Source: Deltaproteobacteria bacterium (GTDB lineage: Bacteria; Desulfobacterota; Binatia; Binatales; Binataceae). Taken from it: a stretch of 63,889 nt of DNA. The translations under genes and the position numbers were made by a program. The stretch lies in the NCBI GenBank assembly GCA_021794015.1, contig JAJYRQ010000021.1, forward strand, positions 1-63,889. The letters are read 5' to 3'. The notes under the pieces were generated by a model. It was given only the letters and a program-made list of their open reading frames with translations, did not search any database and was not told the DNA's origin. Shown piece by piece: positions 8,285 through 17,333 of the stretch (positions within the stretch are counted from its first letter, which is position 1; each line of letters starts with the position of its first letter).

Positions 8285-8913
8285 AGGTAGTAAAACGACG
8301 GCTTGGTGCCCAGCTCCTCGTGCATCCGGAAGGTTTCGTTTTCTCGGACCAGGCGTGCGACGATGCTCGTTTCGTCGTTGATGTCTCCGAAGTAGAGCGC
8401 GCTGGCGATGCAGGAATTCACGCAGGCCGGGGTGGCCTCGGGATCGACGCCCGGTACCAGCCCGCGCTTGCGTCCGGCGTCAACCTTGTCAGAGCAGAAG
8501 TTGCACTTGCTTACGGTACCGAGCTGCAGCGGGCTGCGGCCGTTGCGTTCGGTCTCCATCGGGGTTGCGTAGGCGTAGCCCTTGCCTTCCAGCCTGTAGC
8601 GGGCCTGGTAGGGGCAGGCCACGGCGCAGTAACCGCAGCCGATGCAGGTATCGTAGTTCATGAAGACGATACCGTCGGGACGCACCCCGGTGGCCCCGGT
8701 CGGGCAAACCTCGACGCAGGGCGGCTCGGCGCAGTGCTGACAGCCGACCGGGACGAAAGTGCGCGTGACCTCGGGAAATTCTCCCGCTTCGATGTCGAGT
8801 ACCCAGCGCCATTGGATGTCGCGCACCGTGCTGTTCGATACTTTGCAAGCGGCGGTGCAGGTCTGGCATCCGACACAGCGCCTAAGATCGGCAACCATCG
8901 CGTAGCGTGTCAT
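8266..8913 (-). CDS. padC: Phenylacetyl-CoA:acceptor oxidoreductase iron-sulfur subunit
   Basis: A 215-residue ferredoxin-type subunit of the DMSO reductase family. Four cysteine groups are visible: CVGCQTCTAACKVSN, CQHCAEPPCVEVCP, CIGCGYCAVACPYQ, and CNFCSDKV with the final CVNSC, enough for four [4Fe-4S] clusters as in DmsB/NrfC. ATG at 8913 is preferred over 8946 because the homologous part starts TRYAMVADLRRC and AGAGGT lies about 6 bases upstream. No Tat or Sec signal is present, so it faces the cytoplasm, where a CoA thioester would be. It would carry electrons from the molybdopterin subunit to the membrane anchor encoded directly downstream. Confidence 0.82.
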   Translation of the reverse strand: MTRYAMVADLRRCVGCQTCTAACKVSNSTVRDIQWRWVLDIEAGEFPEVTRTFVPVGCQHCAEPPCVEVCPTGATGVRPDGIVFMNYDTCIGCGYCAVACPYQARYRLEGKGYAYATPMETERNGRSPLQLGTVSKCNFCSDKVDAGRKRGLVPGVDPEATPACVNSCIASALYFGDINDETSIVARLVRENETFRMHEELGTKPSFYYLWDKKQ

Positions 8914-9093
8914 GTAGGACCTCTGGCTCAGGCCGGAGTTGCGCATCCGGCCGGGCGCTTGAGGGCGCCCACCGCAAGTGCTGATGCCCTATGCGCGGAC
9001 AACCGCAGCGTCTCGGTTCGCGCCCCGCTCCTAGGGCCGCTCCGGCGGCCGGCCGGCGCGGCCGCTACCGGGCTCATCGTTCTCAGCAACGCC

Positions 9094-11892
9094 TTACTGT
9101 GGCGCACGATGCTCCTGTGCGCGGCGCTGGCCGTTTCGCCGGCCGGCGCTGCGGGCCGAAGCTTCCATCTTGCGAACGCTCACCCTGACCAAGTCCGCCG
9201 CCGAGCCGGTGGCGTCGGTCAGCTCAAGCGCCATCGGCACCACCGAGTTGACGCTGGGCGCACCGAACTCGGAGGCAAAGGGCATCGCCCAGTGATCGAA
9301 TTGGCCAATGGTCAGGACGGTGTCCGGTCTTATCCCCTGGACCAGGATGGCGCGTCCCTTGGTGACCCCGAAAGGCGACTTTATTTCCAGCAGGTCGCCC
9401 TCGGCGATACCCATGCGCGCAGCCGTCCGGGCGTTCATCATCAGGCCGCCGTGGCCGCGCACATTGCTTGCGACCTCATGCATGAGCTGAATCGAGGCGT
9501 TACCGGCGCCGTAGTACTGCATGCTCTTCGAGGTCATCATCCAGAAGGGGTAGTCCTCGACGCGGGCGCCCAGCTTGACCATCATCCGCTCCCAGCGGCC
9601 GGGGATGTCCGTCCACTCGGGCAAGGCGGCATATTCGGCGAGCTGTTCGTCCCACCAATGGATTCCCTGCTCGTGAAGGCGGCGGCCCAGCTCGAGGCCG
9701 GAGCGCAGGATGCGCTCCTGGTAAGGAAGCTCAAAGCGCAGGCCCAGCCGCACGATGGTCGGATAAAGGTACCAGTCGAGGCGCCGGCCGGGCACCGCGT
9801 AGTAGCCATTGGCCTTGAACCAGGCGAGGTCTTTGACCTCGCGCCCGCCGGAAAGACGGGCGCTGCCGGCCTTGCACGCCGCATCCCAAATCTGCTCCAC
9901 CTGCGGCACCTGTTCGGGGTCAAGCGAGAAGTCAAAGTCGGGGCCCTTAAGCGCTATGCTGACGCCTGCGCCCCGGTTGAGGGCTTCGACGTATTCCTTC
10001 AAGAGCCCGGCGCGGCGCGCAAGCTCGGTCGTGAGCCAGGTGAAGTCGCGGCAGTCGCCCAGGGGAGCAACCGCCGGCTGGCGCAGCACCAGGCCGGCGT
10101 AATCGCAAAAATATTCCTGGTACTTCGTGCCGCCCATCTTGATGAGCTGCAGCGATTCCAGGTCGGTTGCCTCGGGCAGCAAGACGTCGGCCATGTAGTT
10201 CGTTTCGTCCAGCGTATAGGCGAAGCCGACCGTAAACGGCATCCGGGAGATCGTCTCGCTCACCCGCAGGCCGTCCCAGAAGGAAATCGGCGGGTTAGCG
10301 CGGTAGACGAACCAAAGGTCCGGCAGCGCCGGCTTTTGCCAGCCCTCGAGGTCCTGAAATTGGTTGAGCCAGGAGAGATGGCTGGGACCGAGCGACTGGC
10401 TCCAACTGCTGTTGCCCACCAGCGGCACCAGGGTGCGGTGGGCGTTGCGGCCGGTGGGATGGCTGACCCAGTTCTCCGGATCGGTCGGGTTGAGTTCGTT
10501 CAGCATGAAACCGTCAGGCCCGGGCTTGACCGACTTGAGCCGGTTTTCATGCGGGCGGTTGAGCCGTACCGTGGTTCCCAGGATTCCCCCCGGCACCTCC
10601 AGCGCTCCCACCAGCACGGCCAGCACCGTGCGTCCCCAGCAGCACTCGTAGCCGCCCCACCCGTTGTTGACACCCTTGCCCAGGGTAACGGCAACCGGCC
10701 GATAGGGGAGTTTCTGGCCGTCGACCTCGATGGTTTGCCCGACGCATGCATTGTCGAGAAATTCGTTGGCAACCTCCCGGATGGCCGCTGCGGGGACCTC
10801 GCAGACCTTGGCCGCCCACTCCGGCGTGTAGCGGCGCACGTGCTCGACCAGGCGGGAGAGGGCGGTCTCTGCGGTGACCGTCTGATGCGTCGTGGCTTCG
10901 TTGTCAGGTCCGATCTCGACCGCCTGCGCCATCTCGAACCGGCCGTCAAGGGCCGGCTCGCTGTTGGGTGCGTCAAACGCCACGGCGCGTCCCGAGCGCA
11001 AATCCCACACCAAGGGCTTGTGCGTTTGCCAATCGCGCAGGTAAAAGCCGCCGGGGCCGACCAGGTAAGGCGCGGAAGTGCGCTCGCGCAAAAAGGCGAC
11101 GTCCAACTGCTCGCGCGGCCGCTCGGTCAGCAGCACGTTTATCATGGCAAACATGAACGCGGCGTCGGTCTTGGGCTTGATCGGAATCCAGCGCGCCGAG
11201 CAGGCTCCGGTCACCGACAGGTGCGGCTCGATGCTGACCCGCTTGATGCCGCGCACCCGCGCCTCGGCATGACGCGCCACCGCCGACACGCCCCCCGAGA
11301 CCTCGGCGTTGTTGCCGAACGACACCAGGTAGTTGCAGGTCGGCGTGTCGGCGCTGACCGTGAAGGCCCGATGCCAGTATTCGCCGTAGAGGTGCTCCGA
11401 GTGGACGCACTTGACGCCTTCGCCGGTGCCGAAGCTGTAATCGATTGATCCCCAGGCCGCGAGCAGCGCCGGGAACGTCCCCATGTAGGCGTGCGGGACT
11501 CCGCCCTGGCCGAGGGTCACGGCGACTCGCGGGACGCCCTGCTCGTTGAGCAGGCCGCGCGCGCGTAGCTCACGCATCTTGGCCGCGATCAGGTCCAGCG
11601 CCTCGTCCCAGGAGATGGCGACGAAGCCCGGATTCTCGTTGCGCCCCTTGCGCGGATTGGTCCGCTTCATGGGCGTCAGTATACGATGGGGGTTGTAGGT
11701 CTTCTGGATGAGGCCGTAGGCCTTTACGCAGGGTCTGTTGCGCATCGGATCCAGACTTGCCGCGCCGTGGTTGGGCTCGATGGACTGCGCCACGCCGTCC
11801 ACGACATTAACGGTCAGCAGGTCCGGTCCCGATACGCAGTTGTAACAGTAGGTGGGAACAAGCCGCCGGTTGGCGGACCCGTCAGCGCTCAT
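9094..11892 (-). CDS. padB: Phenylacetyl-CoA:acceptor oxidoreductase molybdopterin subunit
   Basis: A 932-residue catalytic subunit of the DMSO reductase family. It shows the N-terminal PTYCYNC (C16, C19) and NRPCVKAYG (C55), the AISWDEALDLIAAKM block, and a C-terminal molybdopterin-binding part (MNARTAARMGIAEGDLLEI). In this family the enzyme oxidises the alpha carbon of phenylacetyl-CoA to phenylglyoxylate, a four-electron step linked to quinone. There is no hydrophobic signal, so it is cytoplasmic as CoA substrates require. The expected third cysteine of CX2CX3C is proline (P23), followed by D24. The divergent padEFGHI genes encode the next enzyme, which is the main reason for choosing PadB over polysulfide or other reductases. 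ATG 11892 has GGGAG about 10 bases upstream. Confidence 0.78.
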   Translation of the reverse strand: MSADGSANRRLVPTYCYNCVSGPDLLTVNVVDGVAQSIEPNHGAASLDPMRNRPCVKAYGLIQKTYNPHRILTPMKRTNPRKGRNENPGFVAISWDEALDLIAAKMRELRARGLLNEQGVPRVAVTLGQGGVPHAYMGTFPALLAAWGSIDYSFGTGEGVKCVHSEHLYGEYWHRAFTVSADTPTCNYLVSFGNNAEVSGGVSAVARHAEARVRGIKRVSIEPHLSVTGACSARWIPIKPKTDAAFMFAMINVLLTERPREQLDVAFLRERTSAPYLVGPGGFYLRDWQTHKPLVWDLRSGRAVAFDAPNSEPALDGRFEMAQAVEIGPDNEATTHQTVTAETALSRLVEHVRRYTPEWAAKVCEVPAAAIREVANEFLDNACVGQTIEVDGQKLPYRPVAVTLGKGVNNGWGGYECCWGRTVLAVLVGALEVPGGILGTTVRLNRPHENRLKSVKPGPDGFMLNELNPTDPENWVSHPTGRNAHRTLVPLVGNSSWSQSLGPSHLSWLNQFQDLEGWQKPALPDLWFVYRANPPISFWDGLRVSETISRMPFTVGFAYTLDETNYMADVLLPEATDLESLQLIKMGGTKYQEYFCDYAGLVLRQPAVAPLGDCRDFTWLTTELARRAGLLKEYVEALNRGAGVSIALKGPDFDFSLDPEQVPQVEQIWDAACKAGSARLSGGREVKDLAWFKANGYYAVPGRRLDWYLYPTIVRLGLRFELPYQERILRSGLELGRRLHEQGIHWWDEQLAEYAALPEWTDIPGRWERMMVKLGARVEDYPFWMMTSKSMQYYGAGNASIQLMHEVASNVRGHGGLMMNARTAARMGIAEGDLLEIKSPFGVTKGRAILVQGIRPDTVLTIGQFDHWAMPFASEFGAPSVNSVVPMALELTDATGSAADLVRVSVRKMEASARSAGRRNGQRRAQEHRAPQ

Positions 11893-12249
11893 GAAACGTC
11901 ACTCCCTTGGCTGGCGCCTTGCGCCTGGCCGCGCGCCGTGCCGCTGCGTTCGGTGGTAGCTGCATGGTGCCGTGAAGCTGCTTCCTATGCTATCCTTAAT
12001 AACAGTTTGGAGTTGGGCTCACAATGTGCCATCCGACGCTGGCTGCGGAGGGCAGGTTGAGCAAGGGTGGTCGGGTCGCCGGCCCGCAATGCGTTTCAAC
12101 AATCCGCCGGCCGGGGGCAGCGGCGTTGTGCCGCGAGTGCCGCTTCGCAGGGGCGCCCCGGTCGATTTTCGTTGATCGAGCGTGAATCGGAAGCAAACGC
12201 ACGCCGAGCAGGTCTTTCGACTCGGCGCTCACACCGGGAGTAGACGACC
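11893..12249. promoter_or_regulatory. Divergent promoter region between padBCD and the ligase-padEFGHI operon
   Basis: A 357-base gene-free stretch between two divergent transcription units that carry consecutive steps of one pathway, so both promoters should lie here. It is more AT-rich around 11985-12030 than its surroundings. A perfect 7-bp inverted repeat, CGCCGAG/CTCGGCG, lies at 12202-12208 and 12221-12227, just before the GGGAG ribosome site (12236-12240) of the ligase gene; it could be an operator or a leader hairpin. I cannot pick convincing -35/-10 pairs. No regulator gene is adjacent. Confidence 0.5.
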
Positions 12250-13947
12250 ATGGGATTTGAGGGCCTCAGAGAGCAGACCGTTGCGGCACCCAGGAGTTGG
12301 GCCGACGCGCGCGCCCGCCATCAGTGGCGCATCCCGCCCGACTACAACATAGCCGCCGACTGTATCGACCGCCATCAGGAGCTGCGCGACAAGCCGGCGC
12401 TCTACTACGAAGACGACCGCGGCCGGCGCGAGGTCTATAGCTTCGGCCGGATGGACGAACTAAGCCGCCGCTTCGCCAACGCGCTGCGTGGCCTCGGCAT
12501 CAAGCCGGGCGACGTGGTGGCGCTGCATCTGCCGCAGATGCCTGAGACGGCGCTGGCGCACTTGGCGCTCTACCGGCTGGGGGCGATCGCGCTGCCGATT
12601 TCAAGGCTATTTGCCGCCGACGGGCTGCGCTACCGGCTCAAGCACAGCGAGGCGCGGGCCATCCTGGTCGAGCCGGAGAACCTGGCCAAGGTGGAATCGG
12701 TGCGCGCCGAGCTGCCTGCGCTGCGCCACGTAATCGCGGCCGGCCCGGCGCAGGCGGGCGCGCTCTCCTTCGACGACTTGGTGGCAAGAGCCTCGGACCA
12801 GTTTACGATGGAGCGCGGCTCAGTCGAGAACCCCTGCGTGCTGCTCTACACCTCGGGTACCGCCGGCGAGCCCAAAGGCGTGGTCCATGGTTCGCGCTTC
12901 GTGGCCGGCTACAACGGCAACGACTACGCCCATAACTTCTTCGGTCCGGGCGACCTCTACTACAGTCCCGCCGACTGGGCCTGGATTGGAGGCCTGCTGG
13001 TCGGCCTGCTCGGCGTGTGGCCCCACGGCGTTCCGGTGCTCGCCTACAAGAGCAGCGGCCGGTTCGACCCGGAGTTGATGCTTCGCCTGATGGACCGTTA
13101 CGGCGTAACGCTGAGCCTGCAGACGCCGACCGTCATCAAGCAACTGCGCGAGGTCGTGGCCCATCCCCGGCAAAAATTCCCTGGACTCAAGCTGCGCTGC
13201 GTAAGCTGCGGCTCCGAGCCGGTCAGTCCCGAGCTGGTGCGCTGGATGAAGGACGAAGTAGGCAGCGCCTTCAACCAGCTCTACGGCCAGACCGAGGCCA
13301 TGGGCTTTATCGGCGACTGCTCGGCCATCGAGGAACCCAAGCTTGGCCCGATGGGCAAGGCTTACCCGGGACACCAGGTCGCGGTGGTCAGCGACGAGGG
13401 CGTGGCGCTGCCGCCGGGCGAGGTGGGCCAGCTTGCCATCTCGCGCGACGATCCGGTGGTGACCAAGGGCTTCTGGAAGAATCCCGAGGCGATGGCCGAG
13501 CGGACCATCGGCCGCTGGTTTGTCACCGGCGACCTCGTCTACTGCGACGACCAGGGATACTTGTACTACAAGGGCCGGGCCGACGATGTAATCAAGACCT
13601 CGGGCTACCGCGTCGGGCCCGGCGAAGTGGAAGCCAAGCTTATCGAGCATCCGGCGGTCGCCATCTGCGCCGTGGTGGGCGTGCCCGAAGAGCGGCGCGG
13701 TGAGGCTATCAAGGCGTTCATCAAGTTGCGCACCGGGGTCGAGCCCTCCAGCGGCCTGGCCGAGGAAATCCGCCGGTTTGTCAAGACGCGCCTTGCCGCT
13801 CACGAAAGCCCCCACGAAATCGAGTTCGTAAGCGAGCTGCCGATGACGCTGACCGGCAAGATCAAACGCAAAGAGCTGCGCCAGCGCGAAATCGAGCGCC
13901 GCAGCGCGCCGGCCAAGCCGGAGGTCGGCACAAGCTCAAAACCCTGA
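12250..13947 (+). CDS. AMP-forming acyl/aryl-CoA ligase
   Basis: A 565-residue ANL-superfamily ligase that would activate a carboxylic acid as its CoA thioester via an acyl-adenylate. Visible motifs: the ATP-binding YTSGTAGEPKG (from about residue 200), YGQTEAMG, the hinge region YKGRADDVIKTSGYRVGPGEVE, and LTGKIKRKELR with the catalytic lysine near residue 536. Length and motifs are closer to medium-chain acyl-CoA/acetyl-CoA synthetases than to the ~430-residue PaaK-type phenylacetate-CoA ligase. Position as first gene before padEFGHI suggests phenylacetate, benzoate or a related aromatic acid as substrate; that is inference from context. Stop to padE start is 72 bases. Confidence 0.85.
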   Translation: MGFEGLREQTVAAPRSWADARARHQWRIPPDYNIAADCIDRHQELRDKPALYYEDDRGRREVYSFGRMDELSRRFANALRGLGIKPGDVVALHLPQMPETALAHLALYRLGAIALPISRLFAADGLRYRLKHSEARAILVEPENLAKVESVRAELPALRHVIAAGPAQAGALSFDDLVARASDQFTMERGSVENPCVLLYTSGTAGEPKGVVHGSRFVAGYNGNDYAHNFFGPGDLYYSPADWAWIGGLLVGLLGVWPHGVPVLAYKSSGRFDPELMLRLMDRYGVTLSLQTPTVIKQLREVVAHPRQKFPGLKLRCVSCGSEPVSPELVRWMKDEVGSAFNQLYGQTEAMGFIGDCSAIEEPKLGPMGKAYPGHQVAVVSDEGVALPPGEVGQLAISRDDPVVTKGFWKNPEAMAERTIGRWFVTGDLVYCDDQGYLYYKGRADDVIKTSGYRVGPGEVEAKLIEHPAVAICAVVGVPEERRGEAIKAFIKLRTGVEPSSGLAEEIRRFVKTRLAAHESPHEIEFVSELPMTLTGKIKRKELRQREIERRSAPAKPEVGTSSKP

Positions 13948-14019
13948 GCGCGCCGCGCCGCAGAGTCGCTGGGCGTCTTGGCCGGAGTAACCCAAGCTGG
14001 CGCCGTTGGGAGGCGTGAG

Positions 14020-14589
14020 GTGAAAGAAATCCGGTTCCACGGCAGAGGCGGGCAGGGCGTGGTGACGGCGGCCGAGTTGCTGGCCGCGGCTTTGCTGCGC
14101 CAGGGCCAGTTTGCCGCCGCATTTCCGATGTTCGGCTTTGAGCGGCGCGGCGCTCCGGTGAGCGCTTTCCTGCGCTTTGACGCCGAGCCAATCCGCGAAC
14201 GGACCCAGGTCTATACCCCGGATTGCTGCGTCGTGATCGATCCGGCCATTGCCCGCATGGCCGACACCTACCAGGGTCTCAAGCCTGGCGGGGTGGTGGT
14301 GGCGAATATCGGCGCGGCCGCGATGCCTGCGGCGGTTGCGGTCGGCGTTTTGGCTGCGGTGCCTGCCACGGCCATCGCGGCGGCGGAGTTGGGGCGGCCG
14401 GCAGCCAACACCGCAGTGCTGGGCGGCCTGGCGCGCGCCACAGGCTGGATTTCGGTCGGCGCCCTCCAAGAGGCTTTGGCCGACTATTTCACCGGCGTGG
14501 CGCTTGCCGCCAACCGCAGGGCGGTCCAGCGCGGCCATGACGAGACTGTGGTGATCAGGGCGGAGGAGGCGACCCATGCGGTTTCATAG
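14020..14589 (+). CDS. padE: Phenylglyoxylate oxidoreductase gamma-type subunit
   Basis: A 189-residue pyruvate:ferredoxin oxidoreductase gamma-domain protein. VKEIRFHGRGGQGVVTAAELL is the characteristic start, GRGGQG being the hallmark, followed by PMFGFERRGAPVSAFLRFD. The GTG at 14020 is chosen because GGGAGG lies 6 bases upstream and the conserved sequence begins there. It is the first of five tightly packed genes (E, F, G, H, I) with overlaps of 14 and 3 bases to the next two junctions. The complex decarboxylates phenylglyoxylate oxidatively to benzoyl-CoA; this subunit helps bind CoA. The five-gene order matches the PadEFGHI set described in denitrifying aromatic degraders. Confidence 0.82.
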   Translation: MKEIRFHGRGGQGVVTAAELLAAALLRQGQFAAAFPMFGFERRGAPVSAFLRFDAEPIRERTQVYTPDCCVVIDPAIARMADTYQGLKPGGVVVANIGAAAMPAAVAVGVLAAVPATAIAAAELGRPAANTAVLGGLARATGWISVGALQEALADYFTGVALAANRRAVQRGHDETVVIRAEEATHAVS

Positions 14590-14848
14590 CCCTTTCGAAG
14601 GTCCGTGGGCCGATCCGGAGGCGGGGCTGTTCAGCGTTCGCTCCGGCGACTGGCGCCAGCAGCGGCCGGTTGCCAACGGGGCGCGATGCTGCCGGTGCGG
14701 TCTTTGCTTTCTGTATTGCCCCACCGGATGCATCAGCGACCGCGTCACTCACTTTGAAGCCGAGCTGGAGTTTTGCAAAGGCTGCGGGCTGTGCGTCTAT
14801 ATCTGCCCTGCTGCGGCGATTGCGATGCGCGCTGAGGAGGGATGCTGA
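14576..14848 (+). CDS. padF: Phenylglyoxylate oxidoreductase ferredoxin subunit
   Basis: A 90-residue delta-type ferredoxin subunit with two [4Fe-4S] motifs: CCRCGLCFLYCPTGC and CKGCGLCVYICPAAA. The N-terminal ~35 residues are the usual extension of 2-oxoacid oxidoreductase delta subunits. ATG 14576 has GGAGGAGG upstream and overlaps the end of padE by 14 bases; its TGA overlaps the ATG of padG. It would carry electrons from the thiamine site towards the FAD subunit PadH. Confidence 0.85.
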   Translation: MRFHSPFEGPWADPEAGLFSVRSGDWRQQRPVANGARCCRCGLCFLYCPTGCISDRVTHFEAELEFCKGCGLCVYICPAAAIAMRAEEGC

Positions 14849-16074
14849 TGGCCGCCCCAGCCTACCTTCCACAAGGAGCGCAGCCGGCCGATGGCTTGGC
14901 GCCGCGGCTGCTCGACGGCAACAAGGCAGCCGCGTATGGGGTACTGCTGTGCCGCCCGGACCTGATTGCCGCCTACCCGATCACGCCGCAGACGCCGCTG
15001 CTTGAACAACTCTATAAGTTCAAGGCAGACGGACGGCTCACGGCCGAAACCGTCGAGGTGGAAGGCGAGAACTCGGCGCTCAGCGCGGCGTTGGGCGTTA
15101 CCGTCGCGGGCGGACGCGCCTTCACGGCAACCTCCTCGATGGGCCTGACCTTCATGTACGACGCCTACCTCTTCGCCTCGGGTACGCGGGTGCCGGTGGT
15201 GATGGTCATCGCGATGCGCGAGCAGACCGCTCCCACCACGGTATCATGCGGGCAGCAGGACCTGATGATGGTCAAGGAAGGCGGATGGGTGCAGCTAGTG
15301 TGCGAGAGCTGTCAGGAAATTCTCGACTCCATCCTGGTTGCCTACCGGCTCGCCGAAGACCCGCAGGTCCAACTTCCCGTCAATGTTTGCTACGAGGGCT
15401 ACTACCTTTCCCATCTGTCCGAGCCGGTTACGGTGCCGGCGCAGGAGGCGGTTGACCGCTTCCTGCTGCCGGTGCGCGACAAACGGCGCCCTGTCCTTGG
15501 CACCGAGCATCCCATGACTTTTGGCACCTACGTGGTCGGCGAACTTTACGCCGAGTACCGCTACAAGCATTGTCAGGCGATGGAGCGGGCCGGGGGCATG
15601 CTGGACGCCATCGATGGCGAATTCCGCGCCGCCCTGGGCCGTCCTTACGGCGGCGCAGTCGAGGCGTACCGCGCCGAGGATGCCGAGTTCCTGATGGTCA
15701 CGATGGGCAGCGCCGCCGGAACCCTCAAGGTGGTGGTGGACGAATTGCGCAAAGAGGGAATCGCGGCCGGCTTGGCGCGGGTCAGGATGTTTCGGCCGCT
15801 GCCGGCACGCGAGTTGCTCGGCTTGATGCGGGGCAAGCGCGCCGTCGGCGTGGTGGATCGCTCGGTCAGCTTCGGCTGGAACCGGGGTCATCTGTTTATC
15901 GACGTTAAGGCGGTAGCCCAGGACCTGGAGCCGCGCATCCCCGTCGTCAGCTTCATTGGCGGCTTGGCGGGCACCGATCTGCGGCGCGATCTGCTGGCCG
16001 GCGCCGCGCGCACGACCTGGGAGCGCGGCCGCGGCCGGGCGGGCGCGGAAGTAATCTGGTTGGGGCTGGAATAG
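14848..16074 (+). CDS. padG: Phenylglyoxylate oxidoreductase alpha-type subunit
   Basis: A 408-residue subunit containing the pyrimidine-binding domain of thiamine-dependent 2-oxoacid oxidoreductases. Motifs include LLDGNKAAAYGVLLCRPD, AAYPITPQTP, EVEGENSALSAALG and ATSSMGLTFMYDAY. ATG 14848 is chosen over one 6 bases earlier because GAGGAGG then has a normal 7-base spacing and the stop of padF overlaps as TGATG. The C-terminal ~130 residues are the second transketolase-like domain. It forms the TPP site with PadI. Confidence 0.85.
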   Translation: MAAPAYLPQGAQPADGLAPRLLDGNKAAAYGVLLCRPDLIAAYPITPQTPLLEQLYKFKADGRLTAETVEVEGENSALSAALGVTVAGGRAFTATSSMGLTFMYDAYLFASGTRVPVVMVIAMREQTAPTTVSCGQQDLMMVKEGGWVQLVCESCQEILDSILVAYRLAEDPQVQLPVNVCYEGYYLSHLSEPVTVPAQEAVDRFLLPVRDKRRPVLGTEHPMTFGTYVVGELYAEYRYKHCQAMERAGGMLDAIDGEFRAALGRPYGGAVEAYRAEDAEFLMVTMGSAAGTLKVVVDELRKEGIAAGLARVRMFRPLPARELLGLMRGKRAVGVVDRSVSFGWNRGHLFIDVKAVAQDLEPRIPVVSFIGGLAGTDLRRDLLAGAARTTWERGRGRAGAEVIWLGLE

Positions 16075-16078
16075 AAAA

Positions 16079-17332
16079 ATGAACCCGACACTTCGCCATG
16101 TGATCGTAGGCGCCGGCACCGCCGGGATCGCCGCCGCCGAGGCGATCCGGAAGACCCCGGAGGCCGCTTCCATAACGCTGATCTCCGCCGAATCCGACGC
16201 TCCCTACTCGCCCACCGTCCTGCCGCATCTGCTTGCCGAGCGGATAAGTCAGCGCGCAGTGGCGCTGCGCTCGGCCGAGTTCTTCGACGACATTCGCTGC
16301 CGCCTGCTGCTGGGCCGAAGCGTCAGCGCCCTGGACGCCGACCGGCGCGCCGTGCGCCTGGATGACGATTCGCAAATCGACTTCGACCGCCTGCTGCTTG
16401 CAGTCGGCTCCGAGCCGCTCACGCCGGCGCTCGACAACCCGGACGGGGTGCGTTGTCTGAGCTTCACGCGGATGACGGATTTGCACGATCTTAGGGCGCG
16501 GCTTGCGCCCGGATGCCGGGTCGCGGTCTTGGGCGCCGGGCTTATCGGGATGGAGCTGGCCGAGGCGCTTGCCGGTCTTGGGCGGGGACTTCAGGTGCTG
16601 GTAGTCGAACAGGAGCAGCAGGTGCTGCCCCGCACCTTCAACCAGGAGATCGCCGGCGAAGTGCTCGCGCTGTTTCGCGCCCATGGCGTGCGGTTTCAGC
16701 TCGGGCTGCGGGCGGTCGCCCTGGAGAAGGCAGGCGGTGCTGTTACGCTTACGCTCTCCGACCAGCGCAGCCACGTGGCGGACCTGGTGATAGGCTGCGT
16801 CGGTGTCAAGCCGCGGGTCTCGTGGCTTGCCGGCTCGGGAATCGCGCTCGGGCGCGGCATCGCGGTCGACGCGCGGATGGCGACCAACGTTGCCGGGGTT
16901 TACGCGGCCGGTGACGCCGCCGAGGGGCCGGCGGCCGACGGCAGCGCCGGCTTGAACCCCGTGCTTCCGACCGCGGCAGCGCAGGGGCGCATTGCCGGAG
17001 CCAACATGGCCGGCCGGTCGGTACAGCATGACGGGTGGGTGCCAGCCAACTTCTTCAACTTCTTCGGGCGGGTGGCAGTCTCGGTCGGCGACAACAGCGC
17101 CGGTCCCGCCCGCTCGACGGTGGACCGCAAGGCCAACGGCGGCCGCGGGCAACTGTTTTTCGAGGGCGAGCGGCTGGTGGGCGCCAGCTTCCTGGGCGTC
17201 CCGACCGACCCGGGAGCGCTGTCCCTCCTGATTCGCAGGCGGACGCCGGTTAGAGAATACGCCGAGCTGCTGGCGCAGCGACCGCTTGAGGCCAGCCGCT
17301 GGCTGGCCGCCCGACTGCAAAGGGGAAACTGA
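16079..17332 (+). CDS. padH: FAD-dependent NAD(P)H subunit of phenylglyoxylate oxidoreductase
   Basis: A 417-residue pyridine nucleotide-disulfide oxidoreductase-type flavoprotein. The FAD-binding GAGTAG is at residues 11-16 and the NAD-binding GAGLIG near residue 151; GVYAAGDAAE is the second FAD contact. No redox-active CXXXXC pair is seen, so it resembles NADH:acceptor subunits rather than disulfide reductases. It starts 4 bases after padG and ends 1 base before padI. In the known PadEFGHI complex this subunit passes electrons to NAD+, which makes the complex a phenylglyoxylate:NAD+ oxidoreductase. Confidence 0.82.
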   Translation: MNPTLRHVIVGAGTAGIAAAEAIRKTPEAASITLISAESDAPYSPTVLPHLLAERISQRAVALRSAEFFDDIRCRLLLGRSVSALDADRRAVRLDDDSQIDFDRLLLAVGSEPLTPALDNPDGVRCLSFTRMTDLHDLRARLAPGCRVAVLGAGLIGMELAEALAGLGRGLQVLVVEQEQQVLPRTFNQEIAGEVLALFRAHGVRFQLGLRAVALEKAGGAVTLTLSDQRSHVADLVIGCVGVKPRVSWLAGSGIALGRGIAVDARMATNVAGVYAAGDAAEGPAADGSAGLNPVLPTAAAQGRIAGANMAGRSVQHDGWVPANFFNFFGRVAVSVGDNSAGPARSTVDRKANGGRGQLFFEGERLVGASFLGVPTDPGALSLLIRRRTPVREYAELLAQRPLEASRWLAARLQRGN

Positions 17333-17333
17333 A

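Noticed and set aside
8320..11448. 1042-codon rightward open frame opposite padB and padC
   Set aside because: It is antisense to two genes with clear family motifs and shows no motif itself. Long mirror frames are expected in DNA this GC-rich.
9094..11892. Tat signal on the molybdopterin subunit (RR at residues 9-10)
   Set aside because: No hydrophobic stretch follows the two arginines, so export is unlikely.
12250..13947. Naming the ligase padJ or paaK
   Set aside because: Length (565) and motifs fit acetyl/medium-chain-type ligases, not the ~430-residue phenylacetate-CoA ligase family.
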